64,000 nt of DNA from DAIDKA01 sp036521075 (GCA_036521075.1 DATDIL010000162.1:11789-75788), one strand, 5' to 3'. Counted from the stretch's first letter, positions 45,202 through 54,626 are shown. Notes: generated by a model not told the origin, from the sequence alone. Numbers and translations: made by a program.

Positions 45202-45381
45202 ATGCGGAAATGGCTCTTTGCAATAATTCTGATGGCGCCCATGTTTCACGCGTTTGCCTGCGCGCAAACGCCTGCACCTGAGGCAGCATCCCCACTGTCC
45301 GCGTCTCGGGAATTTCCGGCATTTGCGGCAGGCAAGTACGAGATCACGGTCAGTGAGTACGCAGCCTTTTTTCGGACGTAG
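45202..45381 (+). CDS. Short exported protein or truncated gene start
   Basis: ATG 45202, with GAGG eight bases upstream, opens a 59-codon frame with a signal peptide (MRKWLFAIILMAPMFHAFAC). The short mature part ends FAAGKYEITVSEYAAFFRT. The phrase KYEITVSEYAAF is like the start of a formylglycine-generating-enzyme-type domain, so this may be a gene cut short. The esterase follows at 45409. Confidence 0.4.
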   Translation: MRKWLFAIILMAPMFHAFACAQTPAPEAASPLSASREFPAFAAGKYEITVSEYAAFFRT

Positions 45382-45408
45382 GTATCGAGCCAAACGTCAG
45401 GAAACCAA

Positions 45409-46389
45409 ATGGAATCCTTGCTCAAACCGCTCCTGGTGATTTCCCTGGTCGCATTCGCGTTCGCCCATTCGCAGGTGCGCGCGGCCGTTTGGCAACCCTC
45501 GCCCGGCCACGTACAGGTGCCGATCTGGCCCGCCGCGATACCCGACGCAATGCCTAACCTGAAACCGGAGTCGGTCGGTCCCCCCGCAGGACGCGAATGG
45601 TGGCCCAGAGCCAACGATGTCAGCCGGCCGACAATGACGGTGTATGCGGCAAAAGGTCGCAACACCGGCGTGGCAATGGTGGTGTTCCCCGGCGGGGGTT
45701 ACCAGTTCCTGGCCATGGATCTGGAGGGCACGGAAATCTGCGACTGGCTGACTTCGCGCGGCATCACTTGCGTGTTGCTGAAGTATCGCGTGCCCGACTC
45801 GGGTCCGACGATGAAGAACGGACGCCGCTACTATCCGCAGGTGCAAACGGCACTGCAGGACGCGCAGCGCACGCTCGGTCTGGTGCGTCAGCATGCCGCG
45901 CAGTGGCATGTCGATCCGCACAAGGTTGGCGTGATCGGCTTTTCCGCCGGCGGGCACCTGGCCGCTGCCGTCAGCACGCACTTCGGGCGGCGGAGCTACC
46001 CGCCGGTGGATGCCGCCGATAAGCTCAGCTGCCGCCCCGACTTTGCCGTCATCCTCTACCCAGGCCATCTGTGGGCACACGCGGATGAGGATCCTGCCAC
46101 CCGCGACGAGACGAATCTGAGCCTCAGCCCGGACATCCGTGTCCGCGCCGACACGCCGCCCACCTTCCTGCTCCAAGCCGAGGACGACCACGTGGACGGC
46201 GTGGAACAGTCTCTGGCCTATTACGTCGCGCTGCAGAAGGCCGCAGTCCCCACTGAAATGCACCTGTACGCGCAGGGCGGCCACGCATTCGGACTGCGGC
46301 CGAGCAAGCTGCCGATCTCGCAATGGCCGCGGTTGGTGGAAACCTGGTTGGGGACCATTGGAATGATGGGCACGACTCTCGTACGCTAA
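45409..46389 (+). CDS. Exported esterase-type alpha/beta hydrolase
   Basis: A 326-residue protein with a signal peptide (1-25) and a compact hydrolase domain of the acetyl-xylan-esterase/BD-FAE type. Features are the oxyanion loop VVFPGGGYQFLA, nucleophile elbow GFSAGGHLAAA, the Asp region LLQAEDDHVDGVEQ and the His in YAQGGHAFGLRP. It probably removes acyl groups from plant polysaccharide fragments in the periplasm. The cytochrome c gene follows 106 bp downstream. Confidence 0.88.
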   Translation: MESLLKPLLVISLVAFAFAHSQVRAAVWQPSPGHVQVPIWPAAIPDAMPNLKPESVGPPAGREWWPRANDVSRPTMTVYAAKGRNTGVAMVVFPGGGYQFLAMDLEGTEICDWLTSRGITCVLLKYRVPDSGPTMKNGRRYYPQVQTALQDAQRTLGLVRQHAAQWHVDPHKVGVIGFSAGGHLAAAVSTHFGRRSYPPVDAADKLSCRPDFAVILYPGHLWAHADEDPATRDETNLSLSPDIRVRADTPPTFLLQAEDDHVDGVEQSLAYYVALQKAAVPTEMHLYAQGGHAFGLRPSKLPISQWPRLVETWLGTIGMMGTTLVR

Positions 46390-46495
46390 CCTCGCGTCGG
46401 TTCAGTGCCCTTTGCCCGTGCGACACGTCCCGGGAACTTCCTGGACTCGGCGCGCGTCAAGCCCGTCATCGTAGCTACAACTTCAAGGAAACCTC

Positions 46496-46891
46496 ATGTC
46501 GGTTCGCATGTTCACGGTGCCATTGATTCTGTCTGCGATTGTCGCTGTGGCCTATGGGGCCGACCCGGGTGACGCGGCTGCCGGCAAGGCTTACTTCACC
46601 CAGACGTGCCGGCAGTGTCACAGTGCCGAGCCCGGCGATGGCGGTGGCGAAATAGGTCCGTCCCTGATCGGAGTGTTCGGGCGGCCCGCGGGGGTCGGGG
46701 ACACCAGATTTGCCTACAGCAAGGCGCTCACGGATTCGAAACTCATCTGGAACGCGCAAACGCTGGAGCGCTTCCTTGCGGATCCCGCGACGACGGTGCC
46801 CGGCACGACGATGGCGCTGCCCATTCCGGTGAAGCAGGATCGCGACAACGTCATCGCCTATTTTCAATCCCTCGCCGGCAGCGCGAAATAG
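46496..46891 (+). CDS. Periplasmic class I cytochrome c
   Basis: A 131-residue protein with a signal peptide and one haem site C38-RQ-C41-H42. The sixth ligand is a Met in PGTTMALPI (about 100-108). It matches mitochondrial-type/c2-like cytochromes (GPSLIGVFGRPAG, FAYSKAL). It likely carries electrons to a terminal oxidase. It is convergent with the beta-propeller lipoprotein gene. Confidence 0.92.
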   Translation: MSVRMFTVPLILSAIVAVAYGADPGDAAAGKAYFTQTCRQCHSAEPGDGGGEIGPSLIGVFGRPAGVGDTRFAYSKALTDSKLIWNAQTLERFLADPATTVPGTTMALPIPVKQDRDNVIAYFQSLAGSAK

Positions 46892-46925
46892 CGCCTTCTG
46901 CCACCGCTCGGGCCGATGGGTCCAA

Positions 46926-48515
46926 TCAGGGCAGGCGCCAGATGTCGACGATTCCGGGCGGGATTGCCTGCGGGGGAGCGGGCGGTGCAACGGGAGCCGC
47001 CGCCGCAGGTGCGCCGGGGGCGCCCGGACGTCGTCCGCCGGCAAAGCCAAAGCCGCTAATCGCACCTTCGGGCAGCGCGATGCGGTTGTCCACGACGATG
47101 GCGCTGTTCCAGTGTCCGGTGCCGGCTTCGAGATCGGCAACCAGATTGCCGCTGGTCGCGTCGAAGACGTGCAATTTGGAGCCCGTTCGCGCCGGGTCAT
47201 AGATGTACAACAAGCCGCCCGCATAGAACGGCGAGTTGCCGCCGGTCTTGCTCTTCCAGGCTTCCTTTAGCTGGTGGTCCGCACCAAAGGTCCATGCCGT
47301 GGTGCCGCCGCGCCCGGTGGAGGCGAATAGGTACGTCGTGCCGCCAATCTTCGCGGTTGCGGAAGCGGACAGCAGCTGCGTCTTGCCAGGTACTTCCACG
47401 ACCTGCAGCTCACCGCCCCGATGGGGCGATGTGCCCTTGATGACGTTCATGTTCAGGAGCCGGATAGTCCCGTCCTTTCCACCCTGGGCAATATAACCGT
47501 CGCCCAGCAGCACGGGGGAGGTGGAGCCCACGTCCTGATCCTTCCTATCCAGCTCCTCGTTGTTCGTAGTCGTCCAGTTGCCCAGCATCTGCGTTGCGCT
47601 CGAGTCCAGCATGATCAGCGAATCGCCCCATGCGGTCTTGCCATCCCACGGGCCGTTGCCGGTGGCGAACAGCAGATTGCCCGTGCCGGGTGCAACCACG
47701 ATGCCGGCACGGCCCCAGATGGCGGACTGGGTCTGGGCGCATGAGGCCGGTTGCAGCAGTTCGGCGCGATCGCTGCAGAGCGAATTCCACACCGTGCGAA
47801 TGGCCCCGGTCTTCGCATCAAGCACCGCAATGTGACCCTGGTATGGCGGGGTATCGCCCACATAGCCGGCAGTGGATACCAGCACGTTGCCCCGCACGAA
47901 CGACAATGGCGAATCCAACTTCTCCGTGATCGGCATCCGGGTCACCGCGGTGCTCCACACCGCCTTGCCATCGGCGATCGAAATCTTGGTCACCTTGCCG
48001 TCCGCGGACGCTGCATAGATGTACTGCCGGTTGGCATCGGCGACCGGTGTCGAATTGGTGATCTGCTTGACGATCAGCCCCCGCGAGCCAGTCGGGACAC
48101 CTTTCGCGGCAGCCTCTTCATCGAAAGCGGGTGGCGTGTACTCCCACAGCACCTTGCCCTCGTTGGCGTCGATCGCCACCGTCCTGCCCACATTGGTGGT
48201 GCCAAAGAAAACGTCGTGCGACGCGCCGTTGACCTTGACGCCGCTCAGATAGATCAAGCCGGCATCGATGGGCGCGGAAATCTTCACCTGCTGGCGCACC
48301 ATGGAGCCCACGTTGGTCGCGGTGATCCTCGTCGGTGCCATGTTGGCGTTGGTTCGCGTATTGCTGCCGCCGAAGGTCGGCCAGTCGCCCGCGGTGGCGC
48401 GAACGGTCGATGCCGTGTCACGCGTTCCGGGCCGGTCCGACTGTTGGGACAAATTGGCACAACCGCATGTGGCTGCTACAGCGCAGGTCAGAAGTGCCTT
48501 GTGGACTATTCGCAT
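46926..48515 (-). CDS. PQQ-type beta-propeller lipoprotein
   Basis: A 529-residue protein with a lipoprotein-like signal (AVAATCGCAN) and a beta-propeller of PQQ-dehydrogenase-like repeats (DWPTFGGSNTRTNANM, TVAIDANEGKVLWEYTPP, IYAASADGKVTKISIADGK). The C-terminus is Pro/Ala/Gly-rich. The catalytic Glu-Asn-Asp set of PQQ alcohol dehydrogenases cannot be confirmed by eye. The adjacent cytochrome c could accept its electrons if it is an enzyme. Confidence 0.8.
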   Translation of the reverse strand: MRIVHKALLTCAVAATCGCANLSQQSDRPGTRDTASTVRATAGDWPTFGGSNTRTNANMAPTRITATNVGSMVRQQVKISAPIDAGLIYLSGVKVNGASHDVFFGTTNVGRTVAIDANEGKVLWEYTPPAFDEEAAAKGVPTGSRGLIVKQITNSTPVADANRQYIYAASADGKVTKISIADGKAVWSTAVTRMPITEKLDSPLSFVRGNVLVSTAGYVGDTPPYQGHIAVLDAKTGAIRTVWNSLCSDRAELLQPASCAQTQSAIWGRAGIVVAPGTGNLLFATGNGPWDGKTAWGDSLIMLDSSATQMLGNWTTTNNEELDRKDQDVGSTSPVLLGDGYIAQGGKDGTIRLLNMNVIKGTSPHRGGELQVVEVPGKTQLLSASATAKIGGTTYLFASTGRGGTTAWTFGADHQLKEAWKSKTGGNSPFYAGGLLYIYDPARTGSKLHVFDATSGNLVADLEAGTGHWNSAIVVDNRIALPEGAISGFGFAGGRRPGAPGAPAAAAPVAPPAPPQAIPPGIVDIWRLP

Positions 48516-48612
48516 GCCGTATCCCCTTGATCGTTGCGCTATATTCTATTCCATATATCCGCTTCGTATATCGACGCCGGCGGGACTTGAAGATTTGCTG
48601 CGTGAATGATCT

Positions 48613-49101
48613 ATGCGAAAAATCGTTCCCATAGTCGCAATATGTGCAGGTGCGCTGGTACTTGCCTTCGCATTATGGATATGGAGTCGACCCGAACGGG
48701 GCAGGACGGGCCTGGTCAGCACGCGATTTCGCTTGTTGGGGCCCAACGATAAAATCGCGGTAGACGGGTTCGATGATCCGAAAGTGCAAGGTGTTGCCTG
48801 CCATATCAGCCGCGCGGTAACGGGCGGCATCAAAGGCGCGCTGGGAGTGGCGGAGGATACGAGCGATGTCAGTATCGCGTGCCGCCAGATCGGGGTGATT
48901 CATATCACGGGCCGGCTGCAGGATGGCGAGACTGTTTTCGACGAGCGGCGCAGCCTCCTGTTCAAGCAACTGCACGTCGTGCGTTTCTTTGATCGCGGCA
49001 GGAACGTACTCGTATACGTGTCCTACAGCGATCGCGTAATTCAAGGCAGCCCGAAGAACTCCATCAGTTCGGTGCCCATCATGGGTTGGGTGGCCCCCTA
49101 G
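48613..49101 (+). CDS. creA: CreA family protein
   Basis: A 162-residue exported or membrane-anchored protein. The CreA signature is complete: VSTRFRLLGPNDKIAVDGF, DDPKVQGVACHISRA, TGGIKGALGVAEDTSDVSIA, CRQIG. CreA is conserved in proteobacteria but has no agreed function. It starts from ATG 48613 after an AT-rich promoter-like stretch. Confidence 0.9.
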   Translation: MRKIVPIVAICAGALVLAFALWIWSRPERGRTGLVSTRFRLLGPNDKIAVDGFDDPKVQGVACHISRAVTGGIKGALGVAEDTSDVSIACRQIGVIHITGRLQDGETVFDERRSLLFKQLHVVRFFDRGRNVLVYVSYSDRVIQGSPKNSISSVPIMGWVAP

Positions 49102-49110
49102 GGTCTGAGG

Positions 49111-49131
49111 CTAAGTAATTGAATTTAAAAG
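49111..49131 (+). repeat. TAAGTNATTGAA box, copy 2
   Basis: TAAGTAATTGAATTTAAAAG overlaps the stop codon of the MFS gene. It matches the box at 9666 in 18 of 20 positions. No tRNA-like sequence follows at the 46-bp spacing here. Confidence 0.4.
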
Positions 49132-50363
49132 CTACCTGTGCCAGCGCTCGAATCCGCCGCGCGCCGCGACTTCATCGCATGGATGGCCACGACGGCCGCG
49201 ACAAAACCCGATGCCGCGCCGACGCCCAGCGACCAGCGCGGTCCAGGATGGTCAGCTATCCAGCCTACAATCGGCGCGCCGATCGGAGTGCACCCGAGGG
49301 CGATCCCCACGCGCAATGCCATCACTCGCCCCCGCATGGTCGGCTCCGTGGATAGCTGCATCAGGCTGTTGGTCGCGTTGGTGAAGGTGAGGGCGGCCAC
49401 GCCGATGATGACCAACGCAGCGGCGAACAGCCAGTAGTTCGGGGCGATCGCAGCCAGTGTGCAGCCCAGACCGAAGATCGCGGCGCCGGCCAACAGCGAT
49501 GCGAAGCGTGGCTTGTCGCGGCCGGCGGCCAGCAGTGCACCCGAAGTTGTGCCAATGGCCATGATCGCAGACAGCAGCCCGTAGCCACGCGCGTCCGCGT
49601 GAAAGACGCGGACGGCCATCGTCGAGATGAAGATCGGGAAGTTCAGCCCGAACGTACCGATCAGGAATAGCATCACCAGGATCGCCTTGAGGTCCGGTCG
49701 GGACCATACATAGCGAAATCCTTCCATCAGGCCTCCCCGCATCCGGCGCGCCCGCGCTCTTGAGTGCAATTCGGAAGTGCGCAGTATCGACAGGGAAACC
49801 AACACCGCAATGAAGGAGAGAGCGTTGAACACAAACGCCCAGCCGGTGCCAATCGCAGCGATGGTAAGGCCCGCCACGGCCGGCCCGATCATCCGCGCGG
49901 CACTGAACGAGGTCGAGTTGAGCGCCACTGCATTGGGCAGGTCGGCGTCGCCAACCAGTTCGGCCACGAAGGTCTGGCGCACCGGCGCATCGAATGCCGA
50001 CGCGCAGCCGAACAGGAAGGCCAGTACGTAGACGTGCCAGAGTTTGACGACGCCGACGACGGTGAGCACACCCAGTACCAGGGAAAGCGCGCCCATCGCC
50101 GCCTGGGTGACGAGCAGCAGCCTGCGCTGGTTGTAATGGTCGGCCGCAAACCCCGTCCAGGGCAACAGCAGCAGTTGTGGCCCGAACTGCAATGCCATGA
50201 CCGTACCCACGGCCGAGGCGTTCTGATGGGTGAGCTGGGTGAGCACCAGCCAGTCCTGAGCCGTCCGCTGCATCCAGGTTCCGACGTTGGAAACCAAGGC
50301 ACCGGCACTCCAGACGCGGTAGTTGAATCCACGCAGCGAACGGAACAGGTCAGTCGCTGGCAT
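49125..50363 (-). CDS. MFS transporter (EntS/DUF894-type)
   Basis: A 412-residue major facilitator with twelve helices. The start LFRSLRGFNYRVWSAGALVS, NVGTWMQRTAQDWLVL is typical of the enterobactin-exporter-like MFS group, as are DAPVRQTFVAELV and NSLMQLSTEPTMRGRVMALR. It likely exports a small organic molecule. ATG 50363 is preferred over 50399. It follows the acyl-CoA-dehydrogenase-like gene in one orientation. Confidence 0.88.
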   Translation of the reverse strand: MPATDLFRSLRGFNYRVWSAGALVSNVGTWMQRTAQDWLVLTQLTHQNASAVGTVMALQFGPQLLLLPWTGFAADHYNQRRLLLVTQAAMGALSLVLGVLTVVGVVKLWHVYVLAFLFGCASAFDAPVRQTFVAELVGDADLPNAVALNSTSFSAARMIGPAVAGLTIAAIGTGWAFVFNALSFIAVLVSLSILRTSELHSRARARRMRGGLMEGFRYVWSRPDLKAILVMLFLIGTFGLNFPIFISTMAVRVFHADARGYGLLSAIMAIGTTSGALLAAGRDKPRFASLLAGAAIFGLGCTLAAIAPNYWLFAAALVIIGVAALTFTNATNSLMQLSTEPTMRGRVMALRVGIALGCTPIGAPIVGWIADHPGPRWSLGVGAASGFVAAVVAIHAMKSRRAADSSAGTGSF

Positions 50364-50435
50364 GGTTACTTCCTGCAAGGCGCTGCCCGGGAACGGCAAC
50401 TCGAGCAGGGACGGGCAGCGAAGCGTGTTGCGACC

Positions 50436-51704
50436 TCACTGACTCGGGGTGGACCGGACGCTCTGCGCCCGAAACGGAGGCGGTACCTCCATTTCCAGAT
50501 GGACCTGAGTGCGCAGCATCGGCACCATCGCCTGCGACTGTATGTGGATGCGGTACATCTGCACGTCGCGAAAGTAGCGCTGCAGCCGGTCGCCGCGCTT
50601 TGCGCTGGCTGCGCCGGCACTGTGAAACAGCATCTCCACACACTCGCAGGCGGCCCGACACGCATCGCGGCCGAGACCCCATACGCGCAGCGTATCCGCG
50701 CTGCTGATCGGGCGACCCTCCTCCATCCACTGCCGGCACTGCTGCAGGTGCAGTCGCGTTCCACTGAGGGTCAGTGCTTCGGCGGCATGCGCCCTGCACA
50801 TGGCCTCGCCGAAGATCCGCTGAAGCTGCGGATCGTGCATCCGGGTGCGGCGCGGATCGAGCAGCAGAGGCTTATTCCTCAGCAGCTGCTCGTACTCCTC
50901 AAGCGCCGCACGAGCGGCACCGCTTAGAATCGCGCCGAACTCACAGCTAAACCAGCCGAAGAGAATTCCGAGAAACACGCCCTCGCGATGCAGGCGCGTC
51001 CCCGGCGTGCCGTCGGGCAGGTCCTGGGTGCTCAGCCGAGTGGCTGGCGAGGAGATGATGTGCGAGTCGGGAACGAAGACCTCCTTGATGCGCACGCTGT
51101 TCGATCCGCTCGCCTGCATGCCCATCGCCGCCTCGCCGCCCCAGTCCGGGATAACCTCAATGTTGGCGCTCGGCACGACGATCGTGACCGACTTCAGACC
51201 CTCCGGACCCGGAATGAGCCCCCCACCGAGAAAGTGATTGGCGACAGGGACGCCCGAGGCGAAGGTCCACAGTCCGGTCACGACATAGCCGCCCTCGCGC
51301 CGCTCGAATTTCGCCATGCCTGCGGGCGCGGCTACATAAGGAGCCCGAAAGTCCCCGTCCGGTCCGAACAGCTCCCGCTGCACCGACTCCTCGAAGTGCG
51401 ACGCGAGAACCAGTGCGTGTGAGGAACCCAAAGCGTAACACCAGCCACTTCCGGGATGGCCGCGGGCAAGCTCCATGATGACGCGAATGTAGGTCTCGCA
51501 GTCGGCACCCCCGCCACCGAACATCTGGGGCTGCAGGATCCGGTAGAAGCCTGCCTGCAACAACTGTTGATGGATCGCCTCGGAATAGCGGCCGCGCGCG
51601 TCGCTCTCGTCCTGCTCGGCGCGCAGCTGTGCGCCGATGCGCGCCGCCGTCGCGAGCAGATCTGCCGCTTGCGGGTGTGAGGCGCTATCGGAACTCCTCC
51701 TCAT
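50436..51704 (-). CDS. Acyl-CoA-dehydrogenase-fold flavin monooxygenase-like protein
   Basis: A 422-residue protein of the acyl-CoA dehydrogenase superfamily, in the branch containing two-component flavin hydroxylases (HpaB-, Pigm-like). Examples are ARGHPGSGWCYALGSSHALVL, FRAPYVAAPAGMAKFERREG, VVTGLWTFASGV and VHLEMEVPPPFRAQ. The catalytic Glu of true dehydrogenases is not evident. It overlaps the SnoaL-like gene by 4 bp, a pairing seen in aromatic or polyketide modification. Substrate unknown. Confidence 0.8.
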   Translation of the reverse strand: MRRSSDSASHPQAADLLATAARIGAQLRAEQDESDARGRYSEAIHQQLLQAGFYRILQPQMFGGGGADCETYIRVIMELARGHPGSGWCYALGSSHALVLASHFEESVQRELFGPDGDFRAPYVAAPAGMAKFERREGGYVVTGLWTFASGVPVANHFLGGGLIPGPEGLKSVTIVVPSANIEVIPDWGGEAAMGMQASGSNSVRIKEVFVPDSHIISSPATRLSTQDLPDGTPGTRLHREGVFLGILFGWFSCEFGAILSGAARAALEEYEQLLRNKPLLLDPRRTRMHDPQLQRIFGEAMCRAHAAEALTLSGTRLHLQQCRQWMEEGRPISSADTLRVWGLGRDACRAACECVEMLFHSAGAASAKRGDRLQRYFRDVQMYRIHIQSQAMVPMLRTQVHLEMEVPPPFRAQSVRSTPSQ

Positions 51705-52246
51705 GGTCCGCGCTGATCCTTCTCTCCCAGGCCCGGATAGAAGAGGGCCCTATTTGCCAGTGATTCGTTGTATACCTTGCGCGTCTTGAACAGCCAGTGG
51801 CCGCCGCGCCTGACCAGCTGATCCTCGTAGTGACCGAAATAAACCAGCTGCACATCCTTCTGTGGCGTGTTGTTCGTAATTTCGAACCAGTAGGCAATGG
51901 TCGTGGCCGTGTCACCGCTGACATCGATGACGTGATTCATGATGAAGTGCCGGGAACGCGGCCATGAAGTCGCCCCCTTTGGGATGCTCTTGATCCGCGA
52001 CTCCGAGAAGCCGCTCATTGCCTTGCGAATGGCGGTTTTACCGTGTTCGGTTCCATTGGCCCAAACCAAAACACCATCATCCGCCCAGGTCTTCATGACG
52101 GTATCGATGTCCCCTGCGTCCACGGCAACCATGTAACGATTCGACAGATTTTCGATTTCCGCCCTATCGTCTGCATAGTTTGCGAAGGCGATGCCGGACA
52201 AGAACACGCTGACGATGGCGCCCGCAATCAGGCTCATATGCTTCAT
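51701..52246 (-). CDS. Exported SnoaL-like (NTF2-fold) protein
   Basis: A 181-residue NTF2-fold protein with a signal peptide (MKHMSLIAGAIVSVFLSGIA). The fold is shown by DRAEIENLSNRYMVAVDAGD, WADDGVLVWANGTEHGKTA, RHFIMNHVIDVSGDTATTIA. Start ATG 52246 has GGAG at the correct spacing; ATG 52252 directly abuts it. Such proteins act as isomerases, dehydratases or hydroxylase partners. It is first in the pair with the flavin enzyme. Confidence 0.8.
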   Translation of the reverse strand: MKHMSLIAGAIVSVFLSGIAFANYADDRAEIENLSNRYMVAVDAGDIDTVMKTWADDGVLVWANGTEHGKTAIRKAMSGFSESRIKSIPKGATSWPRSRHFIMNHVIDVSGDTATTIAYWFEITNNTPQKDVQLVYFGHYEDQLVRRGGHWLFKTRKVYNESLANRALFYPGLGEKDQRGP

Positions 52247-52400
52247 ATTCATCTCCGTGACTGATTCTGGATTCCTCGCGCAACCGTACCGCGCCGGCCA
52301 ATGGCCATTGACCGCACGTAAAGGTTTGTCGCGTAGTAGAATACTGCAATAAATCTGGCGCCTCATCACGTCGTGAGCGTTGCAGTTTGGAGATGATCCG

Positions 52401-52679
52401 GTGTGCAGCCGACCGATTTCGGGTCCACGCGTCATCGCCAGGCTCCTGCGGGGCCCGGAATTGCATTTTGTACCGCGCGAAGATCCGCAACCCGAGATGC
52501 CACCGGTCCCGGACCCGCGCCGCGCGGCGGTGGGCGGACTCGTCATCACCTTATTGCTGGTACTGGGCGGAGTGCTCCTGGTACACGTGCTGAACCGTAC
52601 CGCGAAACTTCAAGATTGCGTGATGTCGGGACGAACCAATTGTGCCCCGGTCGACTCGCCGATGAAGACCGGTGGCTAG
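52401..52679 (+). CDS. Small single-pass membrane protein
   Basis: From GTG 52401 (GGAG nearby) a 92-residue protein has a proline-rich N-terminus, one membrane helix (GGLVITLLLVLGGVLLVHVL) and a short tail ending DCVMSGRTNCAP. The tail with two cysteines recurs in uncharacterised small proteins of proteobacteria, which supports a real gene. Function unknown. No gene is visible in 52680-52868. Confidence 0.5.
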   Translation: MCSRPISGPRVIARLLRGPELHFVPREDPQPEMPPVPDPRRAAVGGLVITLLLVLGGVLLVHVLNRTAKLQDCVMSGRTNCAPVDSPMKTGG

Positions 52680-52868
52680 CCTAGCTACCGTCCGCATCTT
52701 CCGGTTGGCGCCTTCAACCAGTTCTTGGCATTGGCAAAGCCGAGATTGGCCGCATTCCGCATGAACGTACGGGCTGCCCGATATCAAAAATCGCGCCCGG
52801 CAGGCGCCCAGTCCGTAGGGATTCGGACCGATGGCGCGGCGATGCTGGCGTCGCCCGCCATCGACCGC

Positions 52869-53540
52869 TCAGGGTGAATCGGCCAGATACTGCTTGAGCA
52901 TCGCCTCCGTGCGACTCCAGGCGTCCGCCGCCGCTTTGGCCTCGTAGTGGCTGCCGCGGACTATAAAGTCATGTCCTACTTTCGGGTACGTCACCAGCTG
53001 CAGCGGCGCCTTGATATCCGCCGCGGCGCTCGCGATGGCGCGCGCCGTCTCGATTTTGCAGCAGTTGCCGTCAAAGTGGTCATCCTCGCCGGCGAGCATC
53101 AGCACCGGTACCTTGATTCGGCCGACCGTGGCGTTGATATTCTTGTAAACCTTGGTGAGTGGATACATCACTACGACCACCGCAACCTGATCCGCATATT
53201 GCGGAGCATAGGCGAGCACCTGCCCGCCTCCGAGGGAGAAGCCGACCACGCCGATTTTTCCCGGCAACGCGTTGGGCGATTGCGGCGCCTTGTTGATAGC
53301 CGCTTTGATGCCTGCACCCTGATCACCGACGAACTTATTACCGTCGTAGAGAAACACGTCGTAGCCGAAGCTGGCCAATTGTTTGGCTGCCGGCTCGTAG
53401 GCGCTGGCGCCCAGTGCGCCGGAGACTGCGACGATGGCGTGGCCTTTGCCCCCCGGCGGCGTGAATTCCGCTTGGGCATGGGCGCTCGTGAACGCCGCCA
53501 GGCCAAGCAGGACCAATCCAGTCAGAACTGAGTTCTTCAT
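52869..53540 (-). CDS. Exported dienelactone-hydrolase-family protein
   Basis: A 223-residue protein with a signal peptide (MKNSVLTGLVLLGLAAFTSA) and a DLH-type fold. The nucleophile elbow is GFSLGGG, with Ser where true dienelactone hydrolases have Cys. The Asp lies in LAGEDDHFDGNCC and the His in KVGHDFIVRG. It is probably an esterase rather than a dienelactonase. It stands alone. Confidence 0.85.
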   Translation of the reverse strand: MKNSVLTGLVLLGLAAFTSAHAQAEFTPPGGKGHAIVAVSGALGASAYEPAAKQLASFGYDVFLYDGNKFVGDQGAGIKAAINKAPQSPNALPGKIGVVGFSLGGGQVLAYAPQYADQVAVVVVMYPLTKVYKNINATVGRIKVPVLMLAGEDDHFDGNCCKIETARAIASAAADIKAPLQLVTYPKVGHDFIVRGSHYEAKAAADAWSRTEAMLKQYLADSP

Positions 53541-53671
53541 CGGGATGCCTCCGGCATATTATTGTTCGAGTGCGGCTATCCAGCCCTTCCCCTTCCAAAT
53601 ATTAGCGTAGTCCAGTCTGGTCTATGCGCGCGCTCGCGCCTGCTGGCGAACGTTGCGATCGATGGAGTTTG

Positions 53672-53691
53672 GTAAGTTATTGAAATAAAGG
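53672..53691 (+). repeat. TAAGTNATTGAA box, copy 3
   Basis: TAAGTTATTGAAATAAAGG lies in the gap between the hydrolase and the PilZ gene. It matches the core of the boxes at 9666 and 49111. No tRNA-like sequence follows. Confidence 0.35.
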
Positions 53692-53707
53692 GATATTATA
53701 AAGCTTC

Positions 53708-54076
53708 TCACAGGTGCGCGCCTGTCGTCAGAACACTCTGCGTGACACGCATCAGTCGCATGATCTGCAGCTTCTGCGGTGGCAGAGCAATGTAGAGCCG
53801 GATCAGGCGGGGCGCGAAGTCGGCCCATTCGAGCCCGATCCCTTCGCGCGTTTGGCGAACGACATACGCCCGGGTTCGATGATGGTGGTAAGGGGCGGCG
53901 CCGGCCGGATCGAATTGCACGCAGACCGTGGGCGGCAAGCATGTCCCGCCCGATATCTCCAAGAAGGCGCCACTCAAGCTCAGACTTCGAATGTTTGCCT
54001 TGATTCGCGCATGCGCGATCGCCTCGACGACGACCGGGATTTGACAATCGACTCTTCGACCCCAGCGATGCTCCAT
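53708..54076 (-). CDS. PilZ-domain protein
   Basis: A 122-residue PilZ domain. The arginine motif RxxxR is R4-WGR-R8 and the second motif reads SLSLSGAFLE. The usual D/N-x-S-x-x-G has lost its acidic or amide residue, so cyclic-di-GMP affinity may be changed. The frame continues upstream past 54076, but ATG 54076 gives the standard domain. It may respond to cyclic-di-GMP in envelope or motility control. Confidence 0.75.
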   Translation of the reverse strand: MEHRWGRRVDCQIPVVVEAIAHARIKANIRSLSLSGAFLEISGGTCLPPTVCVQFDPAGAAPYHHHRTRAYVVRQTREGIGLEWADFAPRLIRLYIALPPQKLQIMRLMRVTQSVLTTGAHL

Positions 54077-54186
54077 TGGGCAGCTCCATCTGCGCAGAAC
54101 TCGAGAAGCGGAGCAAGGTGGAGTGATACGCGCGGTCCATTACAGCAATGTGTACTCGAACCGTGATCAGCTGGGCCCGTCCGGCG

Positions 54187-54369
54187 TCAGGGAACGCCGT
54201 CAAGCTGCAAGGCGGAACGTACTGCGATAATCTGATACCCCTGAGTTTCCTGGCGCCGGACCTGCGGGACGAAGGACATTCGATCGAGGTGAGGTCGCAG
54301 TGCCCTGAATGCCTCGAAGCAGGAGTCAACTTCCGCGTCTGTCGCGGCGATGAAAACTTGCGGCTGCAC
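54187..54369 (-). pseudogene. N-terminal fragment of a GNAT acetyltransferase
   Basis: The frame reads FIAATDAEVDSCFEAFRALR, PHLDRMSFVPQVRRQETQ, GYQIIAVR. This is the beginning of GNAT enzymes (strand 1, helix 1, strand 2), but it stops at 54187 without the acetyl-CoA-binding core. It is a truncated relic. Confidence 0.5.
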
Positions 54370-54410
54370 TGGATTCTCCGTACGTGGCCGAACGTGACAT
54401 TATGATACTG

Positions 54411-54626
54411 CTACGTCGACTTTCTGCTGGCTGTGCGCAGCGCGCTCTCAGCCAGGATGGTGGCGAGACCGGTGAACAGGATCACGGAGTTCCAGCCCGC
54501 CGGGAGGTTGAGCCGCGGCAATCCTAACCGGACAAGCGCGAGCCAGATGATGATGGCGAGGGCGAAGCGGATATCGTCCACGAACAAACCAAAGATCTCG
54601 GTAAGAATTGTCTTCAGCCAGCGCAT
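54411..54626 (-). CDS. Small membrane protein
   Basis: A 71-residue protein with two hydrophobic segments (ALAIIIWLALVRLGLP, GWNSVILFTGLATILAES) and basic ends. It follows the larger membrane protein gene by 9 bp in the same direction, so the two likely form an operon. Function unknown. Confidence 0.65.
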   Translation of the reverse strand: MRWLKTILTEIFGLFVDDIRFALAIIIWLALVRLGLPRLNLPAGWNSVILFTGLATILAESALRTASRKST

